A stretch of DNA of 64,000 nt, taken from NCBI RefSeq assembly GCF_004684245.1, contig NZ_CP038452.1, forward strand, positions 1 to 64,000. Reading direction: 5' to 3'. The notes beneath the pieces were generated by a model, which worked only from the letters and a program-made list of their open reading frames with translations, had not been told where the DNA came from and did no database searches. The DNA is from Thermus caldilimi (lineage in GTDB: Bacteria > Deinococcota > Deinococci > Deinococcales > Thermaceae). Below are positions 17,908 to 26,663 of this stretch, piece after piece (within the stretch, counting starts at the first letter, position 1; the number at the start of each line of letters is the position of its first letter). The position numbers and the translations under genes were made by a program.

Positions 17908-17940
17908 AGCCTATCCGGGCCCCTTGGGGAAGGATGTCCC
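17908..17940 (-). promoter_or_regulatory. Leaderless promoter and candidate autoregulatory site of the kinase-regulator pair
   Basis: The -10 is TAGGCT (17913-17908), six bases before the GTG. The element GGGACATCCTTCCCCAA (17940-17924) occupies the position where a -35 hexamer would be, so a bound regulator would either block or replace -35 recognition. It matches the psr-upstream site at 13 of the first 14 positions. Confidence 0.5.
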
Positions 17941-17961
17941 TAGGAAGGCTTGAGGGATGGC

Positions 17962-18846
17962 CTAGAGGCCGAAGTAGCTTCGGGCCAAGGCCACATCCTT
18001 GGCGATCTGGGTCCTGAGTTCCTCTAGGCTCCCGAAGCGCCTTTCCTCCCGCAGGCGCTTCAGGAACGAGACCCGCATCTCCTCCCCGTAAAGCTCCCCA
18101 GCAAAACCCAGGAGGTGGACCTCGAGGCGCCTTTCCGTGCCGTTTACCGTGGGCCTCGTGCCCACGTTGGCTACCCCCTTGTAGCGGCCGAAGGATCCTT
18201 GGGCCTCCACGGCAAACACGCCCGGAGGGAGGATCTTCTGGGGATGAACCGCCAGGTTGGCGGTGGGGAAGCCCAGTTTCCTCCCAAGCCTGTCCCCTTC
18301 CACCACCACCCCGTAAGCCCCATAGGGCCGGCCCAGGAGGTGGCGGGCCTCCTCCACCCGGCCCTCTTGCAGAAGGGCGCGGATGCGGCTAGATTTCACC
18401 GGCTCTCCCCCCAGGCTCAGAAGGGGGACGGTGCGCACGGGGGCCACCTGGGCCAGGTCCTCGAGGTTCCCCTTCCGTCCCTTGCCGAAGCGGAAGTCCT
18501 CCCCCACGTAGATGCGGCTGGCCCCAAGCCGCCTGAGGTCCTCCAGGAACTCCCCCGCCTCCCTTTGGGCGAAGGCTTCGTTAAAGGCCACCGCCAGGAT
18601 CAGCTCCACCCCGAGGGCCTTTAGGGCCTCCACCTTTTCCGTGAGGTCCATCAGGAACCCCTCTCCCCGGGTGAAGACCTTGGTGGGGGGGTCAAAGGTG
18701 TAGACCAGAAGGGGCTGGTGGAGGCCCTTGGCCTCAGCCAGAGCTTGGTGGAGCAAGTACTGGTGGCCCAGGTGTACCCCGTCGAAGGAGCCCACCGCCA
18801 CCACCTTGGCCCCCTTGGGGACGTCAGCGACCTCGAAGAAAAGCAT
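17962..18846 (-). CDS. ribF: Bifunctional riboflavin kinase / FAD synthetase
   Basis: A 294-residue enzyme that makes FMN from riboflavin and then FAD. The N-terminal nucleotidyltransferase has VVAVGSFDGVHLGHQYLL and IYVGEDFRFGKGRKG. The C-terminal flavokinase has GRKLGFPTANLAV and GVANVGTRPTVNG. Length and domain order are standard. It overlaps the Nudix gene by 23 bases and has no separate promoter visible, so it is translated from the Nudix transcript. Confidence 0.95.
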   Translation of the reverse strand: MLFFEVADVPKGAKVVAVGSFDGVHLGHQYLLHQALAEAKGLHQPLLVYTFDPPTKVFTRGEGFLMDLTEKVEALKALGVELILAVAFNEAFAQREAGEFLEDLRRLGASRIYVGEDFRFGKGRKGNLEDLAQVAPVRTVPLLSLGGEPVKSSRIRALLQEGRVEEARHLLGRPYGAYGVVVEGDRLGRKLGFPTANLAVHPQKILPPGVFAVEAQGSFGRYKGVANVGTRPTVNGTERRLEVHLLGFAGELYGEEMRVSFLKRLREERRFGSLEELRTQIAKDVALARSYFGL

Positions 18847-19312
18847 GGTAGTAGAGCACGCCCACCAGGCCGGTGGCGGAGAACTCCACCTCGCCCCTCC
18901 GGTGCATCTCTAGGGCCTTTTCTGGCTCCAGCCAGACCACCTCGATCTCCTCGTCTTCGTCCGGCACGGCCTGGGTTTCCCTGAGGTTGCTGGCCAAGAA
19001 GACGTGGGTCTTTTCGTCGGTGAAGCCCGGGGAGACGTAGTAGCTGAAAAGGGGCGCAAGGTCCCCCGTAAGCCCAGTTTCCTCGGCCAGCTCCCGGCGA
19101 GCGGCCTCCAGGGGGTCCTCCCCAGGTTCTATAAGCCCCGCCGGGATCTCCAGGGGGGTAAGGCCCACCGCCGGCCGGTGCTGGCGCACGAAGAGCATCT
19201 TCCCATCCCGCACGGCCACGATGGCCACCGCCGGCTTGTGCTCCACGATCTCGTAACGGCCTTCCAGGGCCAGGCTCAGGATGCGGCCCCGGTACAGGTA
19301 GGTGCGGTCCAC
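18824..19312 (-). CDS. Nudix hydrolase, ADP-ribose pyrophosphatase type
   Basis: A 162-residue Nudix protein. The Nudix box spans about residues 59-81, with the RRELAEETGL core and the upstream GLIEPGEDP. A downstream YYVSPGFTDEKTHVFLA block is typical of the ADP-ribose subgroup, which cleaves ADP-ribose to AMP and ribose-5-phosphate. The start is GTG. The hexamer TAACAT ends exactly six bases upstream (TAACAT-GGGGGC-GTG), so the transcript is probably leaderless. It leads the short Nudix-ribF unit. Confidence 0.9.
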   Translation of the reverse strand: MDRTYLYRGRILSLALEGRYEIVEHKPAVAIVAVRDGKMLFVRQHRPAVGLTPLEIPAGLIEPGEDPLEAARRELAEETGLTGDLAPLFSYYVSPGFTDEKTHVFLASNLRETQAVPDEDEEIEVVWLEPEKALEMHRRGEVEFSATGLVGVLYYHAFLRGR

Positions 19313-19318
19313 GCCCCC

Positions 19319-19324
19319 ATGTTA
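19319..19324 (-). promoter_or_regulatory. -10 element of a leaderless promoter for the Nudix-ribF unit
   Basis: TAACAT on the minus strand, then GGGGGC and the GTG start. It lies just downstream of the terminator of the cytochrome gene, so the unit needs its own promoter. Confidence 0.6.
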
Positions 19325-19328
19325 AGGG

Positions 19329-19359
19329 AAAGCCCTGGGGCCTGGGTCCCCAGGGCTTT
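19329..19359 (-). terminator. Terminator of the pentaheme cytochrome gene
   Basis: A 12-bp perfect stem (AAAGCCCTGGGG/CCCCAGGGCTTT) closes a 7-base loop. On the minus strand it ends in CTTTCCCTTAA. It begins 13 bases after the cytochrome stop codon. Confidence 0.85.
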
Positions 19360-19372
19360 CGCATCCTGCCTC

Positions 19373-20488
19373 TTACTCCAGGGCGCTCAGGGTGGCCAGG
19401 AGGACGGCCCGGGTGTAGGTGGGGTTGTGCACGCCCTTGGAGCCGTCATTTTCGATCAAGAGGTAGTTCCAGCTGGCCCGGACGATGGGGTCCTTGGTGG
19501 CGAAGACGGGCTGGCCCTTATCGTCCTTGATGTCCCCCAGCTGGCTGTAGAGCACGGTGCCGTCGGTGAGCGTCATCTTGAAGGCGATCTGCCCGGCGAT
19601 GGAGAGGATATCCACCCGTTGGACGGGGGCCTTCACGGGGGTGTCGGGGGTGAACTGGCCGTTTTCTGGGTTGTAGGCCCGCACGGTCCTGATGCGGTCC
19701 CGCACCGCCAGCACCCGGGTGTTCACCTTGCTGCGCAGGAGGGAGAGGAGGTGCTCGGTGTTCTCCTGGACCATCTCCTTGGTGTACTTGGCCCCGTGGC
19801 AGGAGGCGCAGAGGTTCTCCGGGGCCTTGAAGGTGTGGCTGGAGTACTCCCCGGTCCCCGCCAGGCTCATGTGGCAGGTGGAGCAGGCGTTGCCGGTGAA
19901 GAAGGCGTGGGGGTTAGGCCAGTCCTTGGTGTCGTCCACGAAGAAAGCGTTCTTGCCCAGGATCACGTCCCCCTGGCTCGAGGCGTGGGGGTAGGTGTAG
20001 CGGCCCGGGTCCTCGGCGTTCCAGGTGATGCGGCCGTTGCGGGAGTTGTGGCAGGTGATGCACAGGGCGGCGTTCCCCACGGCGGTGGCCTTGAAGCCCG
20101 AGGGGAGCATGGGGGTGTCGTGGACCAGGCGCAGGTCCCCGTCCTCGTCGTGGCAGGTCTGGCAGGTGATGGGCTTGACCCGGTCCTTGGTGAGGCCCAG
20201 GCTCTTCAGGTAGTCCACGGTGGCCGGCTTACCGTCCGGACCCACCAGGTTTCCAGGGTTGCCCTGCTTAAGCTGCTCCAGCCAGGCCAAAAAGCCCTGC
20301 TCGCTGTGGCAGCGGGCGCAGTGGGCGGCGTTGGCCTGCCGGGCCTCCACGGTGGCCTCGGTCAGGGTTTTAAACCCCATAATCCCGTTGTTGTGGGCGC
20401 TCTGCTCCCACTCCTTCTGGATAGCCTCCTTGTTGGACAGGGCCACCATCAAGCCAAGGGCCAGCAGGGCCAGTAGGGCTCTCTTCAT
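19373..20488 (-). CDS. Exported pentaheme c-type cytochrome
   Basis: A 371-residue protein with an N-terminal hydrophobic signal or anchor (KRALLALLALGLMVAL) and five CxxCH heme sites: CARCH, CQTCH, CITCH, CSTCH and CASCH. A C-terminal region of about 130 residues has no heme motif. No family name is certain. It resembles periplasmic multiheme electron carriers of anaerobic respiration such as NapC/NrfH-linked or tetrathionate-type proteins. GTAAGGAGG gives a strong ribosome binding site. A single-gene unit with its own terminator. Its promoter carries the GGGACAT element shared with psr, suggesting co-regulation. Confidence 0.85.
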   Translation of the reverse strand: MKRALLALLALGLMVALSNKEAIQKEWEQSAHNNGIMGFKTLTEATVEARQANAAHCARCHSEQGFLAWLEQLKQGNPGNLVGPDGKPATVDYLKSLGLTKDRVKPITCQTCHDEDGDLRLVHDTPMLPSGFKATAVGNAALCITCHNSRNGRITWNAEDPGRYTYPHASSQGDVILGKNAFFVDDTKDWPNPHAFFTGNACSTCHMSLAGTGEYSSHTFKAPENLCASCHGAKYTKEMVQENTEHLLSLLRSKVNTRVLAVRDRIRTVRAYNPENGQFTPDTPVKAPVQRVDILSIAGQIAFKMTLTDGTVLYSQLGDIKDDKGQPVFATKDPIVRASWNYLLIENDGSKGVHNPTYTRAVLLATLSALE

Positions 20489-20510
20489 AAAGCTACCTCC
20501 TTACAGGGAT

Positions 20511-20554
20511 AGCTCACACCCCCATCATTCCCTAAGTCAAGGGTAATATGTCCC
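20511..20554 (-). promoter_or_regulatory. Promoter and candidate activator site of the pentaheme cytochrome gene
   Basis: The minus strand has GGGACATATTACCC (20554-20541) directly abutting TTGACT (20540-20535), then 18 bases and a poor -10, TGAGCT (20516-20511). The predicted start is near 20504, so the element centres at about -43, the classic position for an activator touching RNA polymerase. The weak -10 makes activator dependence plausible. Confidence 0.5.
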
Positions 20555-20604
20555 GGGGGGCTTCCTCGAGCCAGCCCGCGGAGGGCTTGGGAAGGGCTAG
20601 CGGG

Positions 20605-20610
20605 TATACT
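20605..20610 (+). promoter_or_regulatory. -10 element of a leaderless promoter for thpR
   Basis: TATACT, then GGCGGC and a GTG start at 20617. No Shine-Dalgarno site is present. Confidence 0.6.
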
Positions 20611-20616
20611 GGCGGC

Positions 20617-21125
20617 GTGTATGGGGTGTTGGTGTGGCCCCCCGAGGACCTGCGGCGTTTTCTGGAGACGCTTCAGGTCCTTCACGGCGTCAGGGGCTTT
20701 GGCCCCCCGCACCTTAACCTGCGCCAGCCCTTTGACTGGCCCTATGAGGAGGAGGCCTTGAGGATCGCCCTTGCGGGCATTCTTCGGGGGCACGCCCCCT
20801 TTCGCCTGCGCCTCGGGGGATGGGGGTATTTCCCCCAGGGGGTGGTTTACCTGAGGGCCTACGGGGGCACTCCCTTCCGGCGCCTCTACCACGCCCTGGA
20901 ACCCCTGGCCCCGCCCCTGAAGGAGATCGAGGGGCCCAGCTACCTGCCCCACATCACCTTGGCCCTGGGGCTATCCGAGGAGGAGGCAAGGAGGCTGGCG
21001 CAAGAGCTTCCCGCTCCCCAAAGGCGCTCCTTCTTGGTGAAGGAAGTGGCCTTGGTGCGGGATGAAGACGAGGGCCACCTCCTGGAGGTGGCCCGTTTCC
21101 CCCTCGGTGTGGGGCGGAGTCTTGG

Positions 21126-21129
<4 letters not shown>
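20617..21129 (+). CDS. thpR: 2H-family RNA 2',3'-cyclic phosphodiesterase (LigT/ThpR-like)
   Basis: A 170-residue 2H phosphoesterase. The two catalytic motifs are [10 protein letters not shown] (first His, with Asn where many have Thr/Ser) and LPHITLAL (second His, canonical HxT). Such enzymes hydrolyse RNA 2',3'-cyclic phosphates and can join tRNA halves in vitro. The open frame extends upstream to 20548, but the extra residues are not family-like. The GTG at 20617, preceded at six bases by TATACT, is the better start. The 3' end overlaps rpoD, transcribed in the opposite direction, by four bases. Confidence 0.82.
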
Positions 21130-22622
<1,493 letters not shown>

Positions 22623-22645
22623 CGTGGACCTCCCTCCTTGGGGTT

Positions 22646-23826
22646 TTATCCCCGTTGGGTCTTCTGGGCGAAGAGCACCTTGTACTCCCTCACCAAAAGC
22701 GTCTTGAAAGCGCCCAAGCGCTCTTCCAGTAGGGGTTCGTACTTGAGAAAGGGGTTTGCCACCAGGAAAAACCCACCACCCGGCTTCAGCCGGGCCGCCG
22801 CTGCTTCCACGAAGGCCTGGGCCACATCCAGGATAACCGCTCCCCCCACGTGAAAGGGGGGATTCGTAACTATGATGTCAAATGCTTCCCTCTCTGTCAA
22901 GCCGGAGGCTTGGTCCTGAGCCGGTTTAGGGCCTCGACCTTCCCCGCCTTCGGCCAAGGTCTCGTCCACGTCGGAATGAAGCACCTGGGCGGCAAGGTTG
23001 TTTTCCAAAAGGTTCCTTTTTAGGGAGAGGACCGAGACCAGGTCGTCCTCGAGGGCCGTCACCTCCCCCCCAGGTGGGCCAGGGGCAGGGTGAGGGCTCC
23101 GTAGCCTGCCCCCAGGTCCAGGATGCGCTTACCGCGGATACCTTCCCGGCCCACCTCCCCCACCAGGGCTTCCAGGAGAAGCACCGAGGCCTTATCCACC
23201 TTCCCCGCGGAGAAGACCCCCGGCAGGTGAAAGAAGGTGAAGGCCTCACCCAAAAGCCTCGCCTGGAACCGGTTCCAGAGGGGGGGCAGGGGTGGGGCTT
23301 GCCGTTCCTTTTCCAGGAGGGCCACCCGCACCGGGCCTTCCCGCTTGACGACCATGCCGTAGCCCAGAAGGGCCCGGGCCTCCTTGAAGTAGCGCTCAAA
23401 GCCCTTGTTCTTGTCCCCGGCCAGGTAGACCCGGCCCCCCATCCTCAAGGCCCGGGCGGCGGCCACCAAGGAGGCCTCCACGTAGGCGGTGCCCCGGCCT
23501 GCGGGCAGGGCCAGGACCACCAGGTCGTAGGCGTTTTCCTCCGCTTCCCAAGGAGGGGCCAGGCGGGCAGAGAGGCCGCTGGCCTGGAGGCAACGGAAGG
23601 CGGCCCTCGAGGTTTCCAGCCTCTCCACCTCCATCCGGCCCTCCAGGGGCAGGCTTGCCAGACCCACCCCGGGGTTCAGGTCCAAAGCCCTTTCGCCAAA
23701 GGGCACCACGTTGGCTTGCAGGGCCTCGTAGACCGGGTCCCGGTACCCTCGGGCTCCCGGCTTCACGTAAAGCACCCCCCCGGGCCGGGGCAGGGGGGTG
23801 AGGCGGTGGTACTCCGCTAGGGTCAT
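22646..23826 (-). pseudogene. rsmC: RsmC-type 16S rRNA guanine-N2 methyltransferase, frameshifted
   Basis: Two adjacent frames encode one protein. The first runs from ATG 23826 (MTLAEYHRLTPLPRPGG) to KRILDLGAGYGALTLPLAHLGG. The second resumes with VTALEDDLVSVLSLK and the catalytic [13 protein letters not shown]. They join in a run of seven G on the minus strand (23071-23065). One extra G gives LGGEVTALEDD and a continuous protein of about 393 residues, the size of RsmC-type duplicated methyltransferases. As written the gene is broken after the SAM-binding glycine motif. Sequencing or assembly error, true mutation, or slippage at the tract are all possible. A TATCCT lies 12 bases before the ATG. 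Confidence 0.85.
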
Positions 23827-23850
23827 GCCCACACGCCAAGGATACGGGGC

Positions 23851-23879
23851 TTGGGGTGAAGGGGCAAATGTGATACTAT
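23851..23879 (+). promoter_or_regulatory. Promoter of lysC
   Basis: TTGGGG (23851-23856), 17 bases, TACTAT (23874-23879) with an extended -10 TGA immediately before it. The transcript would start near 23886 and carry a leader of about 32 bases with AAAGGAGG before the GTG start. Confidence 0.65.
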
Positions 23880-23917
23880 TCCTTTTCAAGCCGCCCTTGG
23901 GCGGAAAGGAGGCAAGC

Positions 23918-25135
23918 GTGTCCCTGGTCGTGCAAAAATATGGCGGCACCTCCGTGGGCGACCTGGAGCGCATCCACAAGGTGGCCCAGCGCATCGCTCA
24001 CTACCGGGAGAAGGGGCATAGGCTGGCGGTGGTGGTTTCGGCCATGGGCCACACCACCGACGAGCTCATCGCCCTGGCCAAGCGGGTGAACCCGAGACCT
24101 CCCTTCCGAGAGCTGGACCTCCTCACCACCACCGGGGAGCAGGTTTCCGTGGCCCTTCTTTCCATGCAGCTTTGGGCCATGGGCATCCCCGCCCGGGGTT
24201 TCGTGCAGCACCAGATCGGCATCCGCACCGATGGCCGCTATGGGGACGCCCGCATCCTCGAGGTGAACCCCAACCGGATCCAGGAGGCCCTGGACCAGGG
24301 GTATGTGGCGGTGATCGCCGGCTTCATGGGCACCACCCCCGAGGGGGAGATCACCACCTTGGGCCGGGGGGGGTCGGACACCACCGCCGTGGCCATCGCC
24401 GCTGCTTTGGGGGCCAAGGAGTGCGAGATCTACACGGACACGGAAGGGGTCTACACCACGGACCCCCACCTGATTCCCGAGGCCCGGAAGCTTGAGGCGA
24501 TCGGCTACGACCAGATGCTGGAGATGGCCGCCTTGGGGGCCAGGGTCCTCCACCCCCGGGCGGTGTACTATGCCAAGCGCTACGGGGTGGTGCTCCACGT
24601 GCGCAGTAGCTTTTCCTATAACCCCGGTACCCTGGTGAAGGAGGTCAACATGGAAATGGGCAAGGTGGTAACGGGTGCGGCCTTGGATCTGGACCACGCC
24701 CAGATCGGGCTTATCGGTATCCCTGACCAGCCGGGGATCGCCGCCAAGGTCTTCCAGGCCCTGGCCGAGCGCGGGATCGCCGTGGACATGATCATTCAGG
24801 GGGTTCCCGGACACGATCCTTCCCGGCAGCAGATGGCCTTCACCGTGAAGAAGGATTTTGCCCAGGAGGCCCTCGAGGCCCTGGAGCCCGTTTTGGCCGA
24901 GATTGGGGGGGAGGCCCTTCTCCGCCCCGACATCGCCAAGGTGTCCATCGTGGGGGTAGGTTTGGCCTCGGCCCCGGAGATCCCCGCCAGGATGTTCCAG
25001 GCGGTGGCCTCCACCGGGGCCAACATCGAGATGATCGCCACCAGCGAGGTGCGCATCTCCGTCATCATCCCTGCCCAGTACGCGGAGGCCGCCTTAAGGG
25101 CGGTACACCAGGCCTTTGAGCTGGATAAGCCCTGA
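23918..25135 (+). CDS. lysC: Aspartate kinase, alpha subunit
   Basis: A 405-residue aspartokinase that phosphorylates aspartate, the entry to the lysine/threonine/methionine branch (in Thermus, lysine itself is made through aminoadipate, so threonine and methionine are the likely products). The kinase domain (1-245) has VVQKYGGTSVGDLERI, LLTTTGEQVSVALLS and TLGRGGSDTTAVAIAAAL. Two ACT domains follow (about 260-400) for feedback control. GTG is chosen because AAAGGAGG lies at the proper distance and homology begins at SLVVQKYGG; the frame is open upstream within rsmC. The gene also encodes a second product from an internal ATG. Confidence 0.96.
   Translation: MSLVVQKYGGTSVGDLERIHKVAQRIAHYREKGHRLAVVVSAMGHTTDELIALAKRVNPRPPFRELDLLTTTGEQVSVALLSMQLWAMGIPARGFVQHQIGIRTDGRYGDARILEVNPNRIQEALDQGYVAVIAGFMGTTPEGEITTLGRGGSDTTAVAIAAALGAKECEIYTDTEGVYTTDPHLIPEARKLEAIGYDQMLEMAALGARVLHPRAVYYAKRYGVVLHVRSSFSYNPGTLVKEVNMEMGKVVTGAALDLDHAQIGLIGIPDQPGIAAKVFQALAERGIAVDMIIQGVPGHDPSRQQMAFTVKKDFAQEALEALEPVLAEIGGEALLRPDIAKVSIVGVGLASAPEIPARMFQAVASTGANIEMIATSEVRISVIIPAQYAEAALRAVHQAFELDKP
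24650..25135 (+). CDS. lysC: Aspartate kinase, beta subunit from an internal in-frame start
   Basis: Codon 245 of lysC is ATG (24650), preceded at the right distance by a perfect AAGGAGGT (24638-24645). The product would be 161 residues, essentially the two ACT domains. In-frame overlapping aspartokinase subunits are established for Bacillus and for Thermus flavus, where the alpha and beta subunits assemble into an alpha2beta2 enzyme. The beta chain carries the effector-binding regulatory fold. Confidence 0.8.
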   Translation: MEMGKVVTGAALDLDHAQIGLIGIPDQPGIAAKVFQALAERGIAVDMIIQGVPGHDPSRQQMAFTVKKDFAQEALEALEPVLAEIGGEALLRPDIAKVSIVGVGLASAPEIPARMFQAVASTGANIEMIATSEVRISVIIPAQYAEAALRAVHQAFELDKP

Positions 25136-25599
25136 TGGAGAGGCTCGTTCTTTCCTGGGAGGAACTCCTTCGCCTGGTGCGCCACCTGGCCAGCAGGCTT
25201 CAGGGGGAGGAGTTTGACCTCATCCTGGGTATCGCCCGGGGTGGGCTCATCCCCACCGCCCTTCTGGCTCAGGCCCTGGGCGCACGGGACATCCTCACCG
25301 CGGCGGTGATGTTCTACGAGGGGGAGGCAACCCTCTCCGAGCCTGTCTTCTTGCAGTTTCCCCCAGACCCCCTGCTCTTCGGCAAGCGGGTTCTGGTGGT
25401 GGATGACGTCTGGGATTCGGGGCGGACGGCCTGGGCGGTGAAGGCCCGGGTCCGCCAGGCGGGTGGGTTTCCCCGGGTGGCCACCCTGCACTTCAAGCCC
25501 GGTCGGAACCAGATGCCGGACGAACCCGACGTGTACGCCGAGGCCACGGAGGCCTGGGTGGTCTACCCCTGGGCCCCAGAGGTTTGGCTAAAAACTTGA
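25135..25599 (+). CDS. Purine-type phosphoribosyltransferase
   Basis: A 154-residue type I phosphoribosyltransferase. The PRPP loop is VLVVDDVWDSGRTAWAV, and GIARGGLIPTALLAQALGA is the PP-binding loop of the xanthine/hypoxanthine (Gpt-like) group. It probably salvages a purine base or acts as a relative of that group; the substrate cannot be fixed from sequence. Its ATG overlaps the lysC stop by one base, so it is co-translated with lysC, an unusual partnership. Confidence 0.85.
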   Translation: MERLVLSWEELLRLVRHLASRLQGEEFDLILGIARGGLIPTALLAQALGARDILTAAVMFYEGEATLSEPVFLQFPPDPLLFGKRVLVVDDVWDSGRTAWAVKARVRQAGGFPRVATLHFKPGRNQMPDEPDVYAEATEAWVVYPWAPEVWLKT

Positions 25600-25601
25600 T
25601 C

Positions 25602-25625
25602 CCGCCCTGGCCTTTGCCAGGGCGG
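25602..25625. terminator. Bidirectional terminator between two convergent genes
   Basis: A 10-bp stem CCGCCCTGGC/GCCAGGGCGG closes a CTTT loop, placed between the phosphoribosyltransferase (+) and mdh (-) stops. On the minus strand GATCAAGTTTTT follows; on the plus strand there is no T run. Confidence 0.7.
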
Positions 25626-25640
25626 TAGCCCGGTTAGGCC

Positions 25641-26624
25641 CTAGATAAGCCCCAGGGCCCTCACCTGTTCCATCTCGTCCAGAAGCTCCTTTGCGGTGAT
25701 CTCCATCCGCTTTCTGGCGAACCCGTTCACCTCCAGGCCCTGAACGATTTGGTAGCGGCCCTCCTTGGCGGTCACGGGGAAGGAGTAGACGATGCCCTCG
25801 GGAACCCCGTAGGAACCATCCGAAGGAATCGCCATGGAAACCCAGTCCCCCTCGGGGGTGCCCAGGGCCCAGTCGCGGATGTGCTCGATGGCGGCGTTGG
25901 CGGCGCTGGCTGCGCTACTGGCTCCCCGGGCCTGGATGATGGCCGCTCCCCTTTGAGCCACGGTGGGGATGAACTCCTTCTCGTACCACTCCATGTCCAC
26001 CAGCTCCAAGGCGGGCTTCCCCTCCACCTCCGCATGGAAGAGGTCGGGGAACATGGTGGAGGAGTGGTTGCCCCAGACGGCAATGCGGCGGATGCGGTCC
26101 ACGGGAACCCCCGTTTTCTTGGCGAGCTGGGCCTTGGCCCGGTTGTGGTCCAGCCGGGTCATGGCGGTGAAGTTTTGGGGGTCCAGGCCATGGGCGTTTT
26201 TGTAGGCGATAAGGGCGTTGGTGTTGGCGGGGTTGCCCACCACCAGGACCTTGACGTCCCGCTTGGCCACCTCGGCCAGGGCTCGGCCCTGTTCGGTGAA
26301 GATCTTGCCGTTCATCTCCAGGAGGTCGCGGCGCTCCATGCCCGCCTTCCTGGGGGCCGCTCCCACCAGAAGGGCATAGTCGGCGTCTTTGAAGGCCACC
26401 CTGGGGTCGTCCGTGGCCACGATCCCCGCCAAAAGGGGGAAGGCGCAGTCCTCGAGCTCCATGATGACGCCCTCCAGGGCTCTCAGGGCCTGGGGAACCT
26501 CCAGGAGCTGGAGGATCACGGGCTGGTCCTTACCCAGCATTTCGCCTGCAGCGATGCGGAAAAGAAGGCTATAACCGATTTGGCCGGCAGCGCCGGTGAC
26601 CGCCACACGAACGGGGCTTTTCAT
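25641..26624 (-). CDS. mdh: Malate dehydrogenase
   Basis: A 327-residue NAD-dependent malate dehydrogenase of the citric acid cycle, the length of the T. thermophilus/flavus enzyme. The nucleotide fold has [21 protein letters not shown]. Catalytic residues sit in [13 protein letters not shown] (Asp/Arg) and [12 protein letters not shown] (His). AAAGGAGGTAAAGG gives a strong ribosome binding site. It follows dnaG by 39 bases in the same direction and ends at the bidirectional terminator. Confidence 0.97.
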   Translation of the reverse strand: MKSPVRVAVTGAAGQIGYSLLFRIAAGEMLGKDQPVILQLLEVPQALRALEGVIMELEDCAFPLLAGIVATDDPRVAFKDADYALLVGAAPRKAGMERRDLLEMNGKIFTEQGRALAEVAKRDVKVLVVGNPANTNALIAYKNAHGLDPQNFTAMTRLDHNRAKAQLAKKTGVPVDRIRRIAVWGNHSSTMFPDLFHAEVEGKPALELVDMEWYEKEFIPTVAQRGAAIIQARGASSAASAANAAIEHIRDWALGTPEGDWVSMAIPSDGSYGVPEGIVYSFPVTAKEGRYQIVQGLEVNGFARKRMEITAKELLDEMEQVRALGLI

Positions 26625-26663
26625 CCTTTACCTCCTTGGGCCTAAGCCCGAAAGGATTTTACC

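Noticed and set aside
19004-20476. 490-residue open frame on the plus strand opposite the pentaheme cytochrome gene
   Set aside because: Gly/Val/His-rich shadow of a G+C-rich gene; the opposite strand has five CxxCH motifs, a signal peptide, a ribosome binding site and a terminator.
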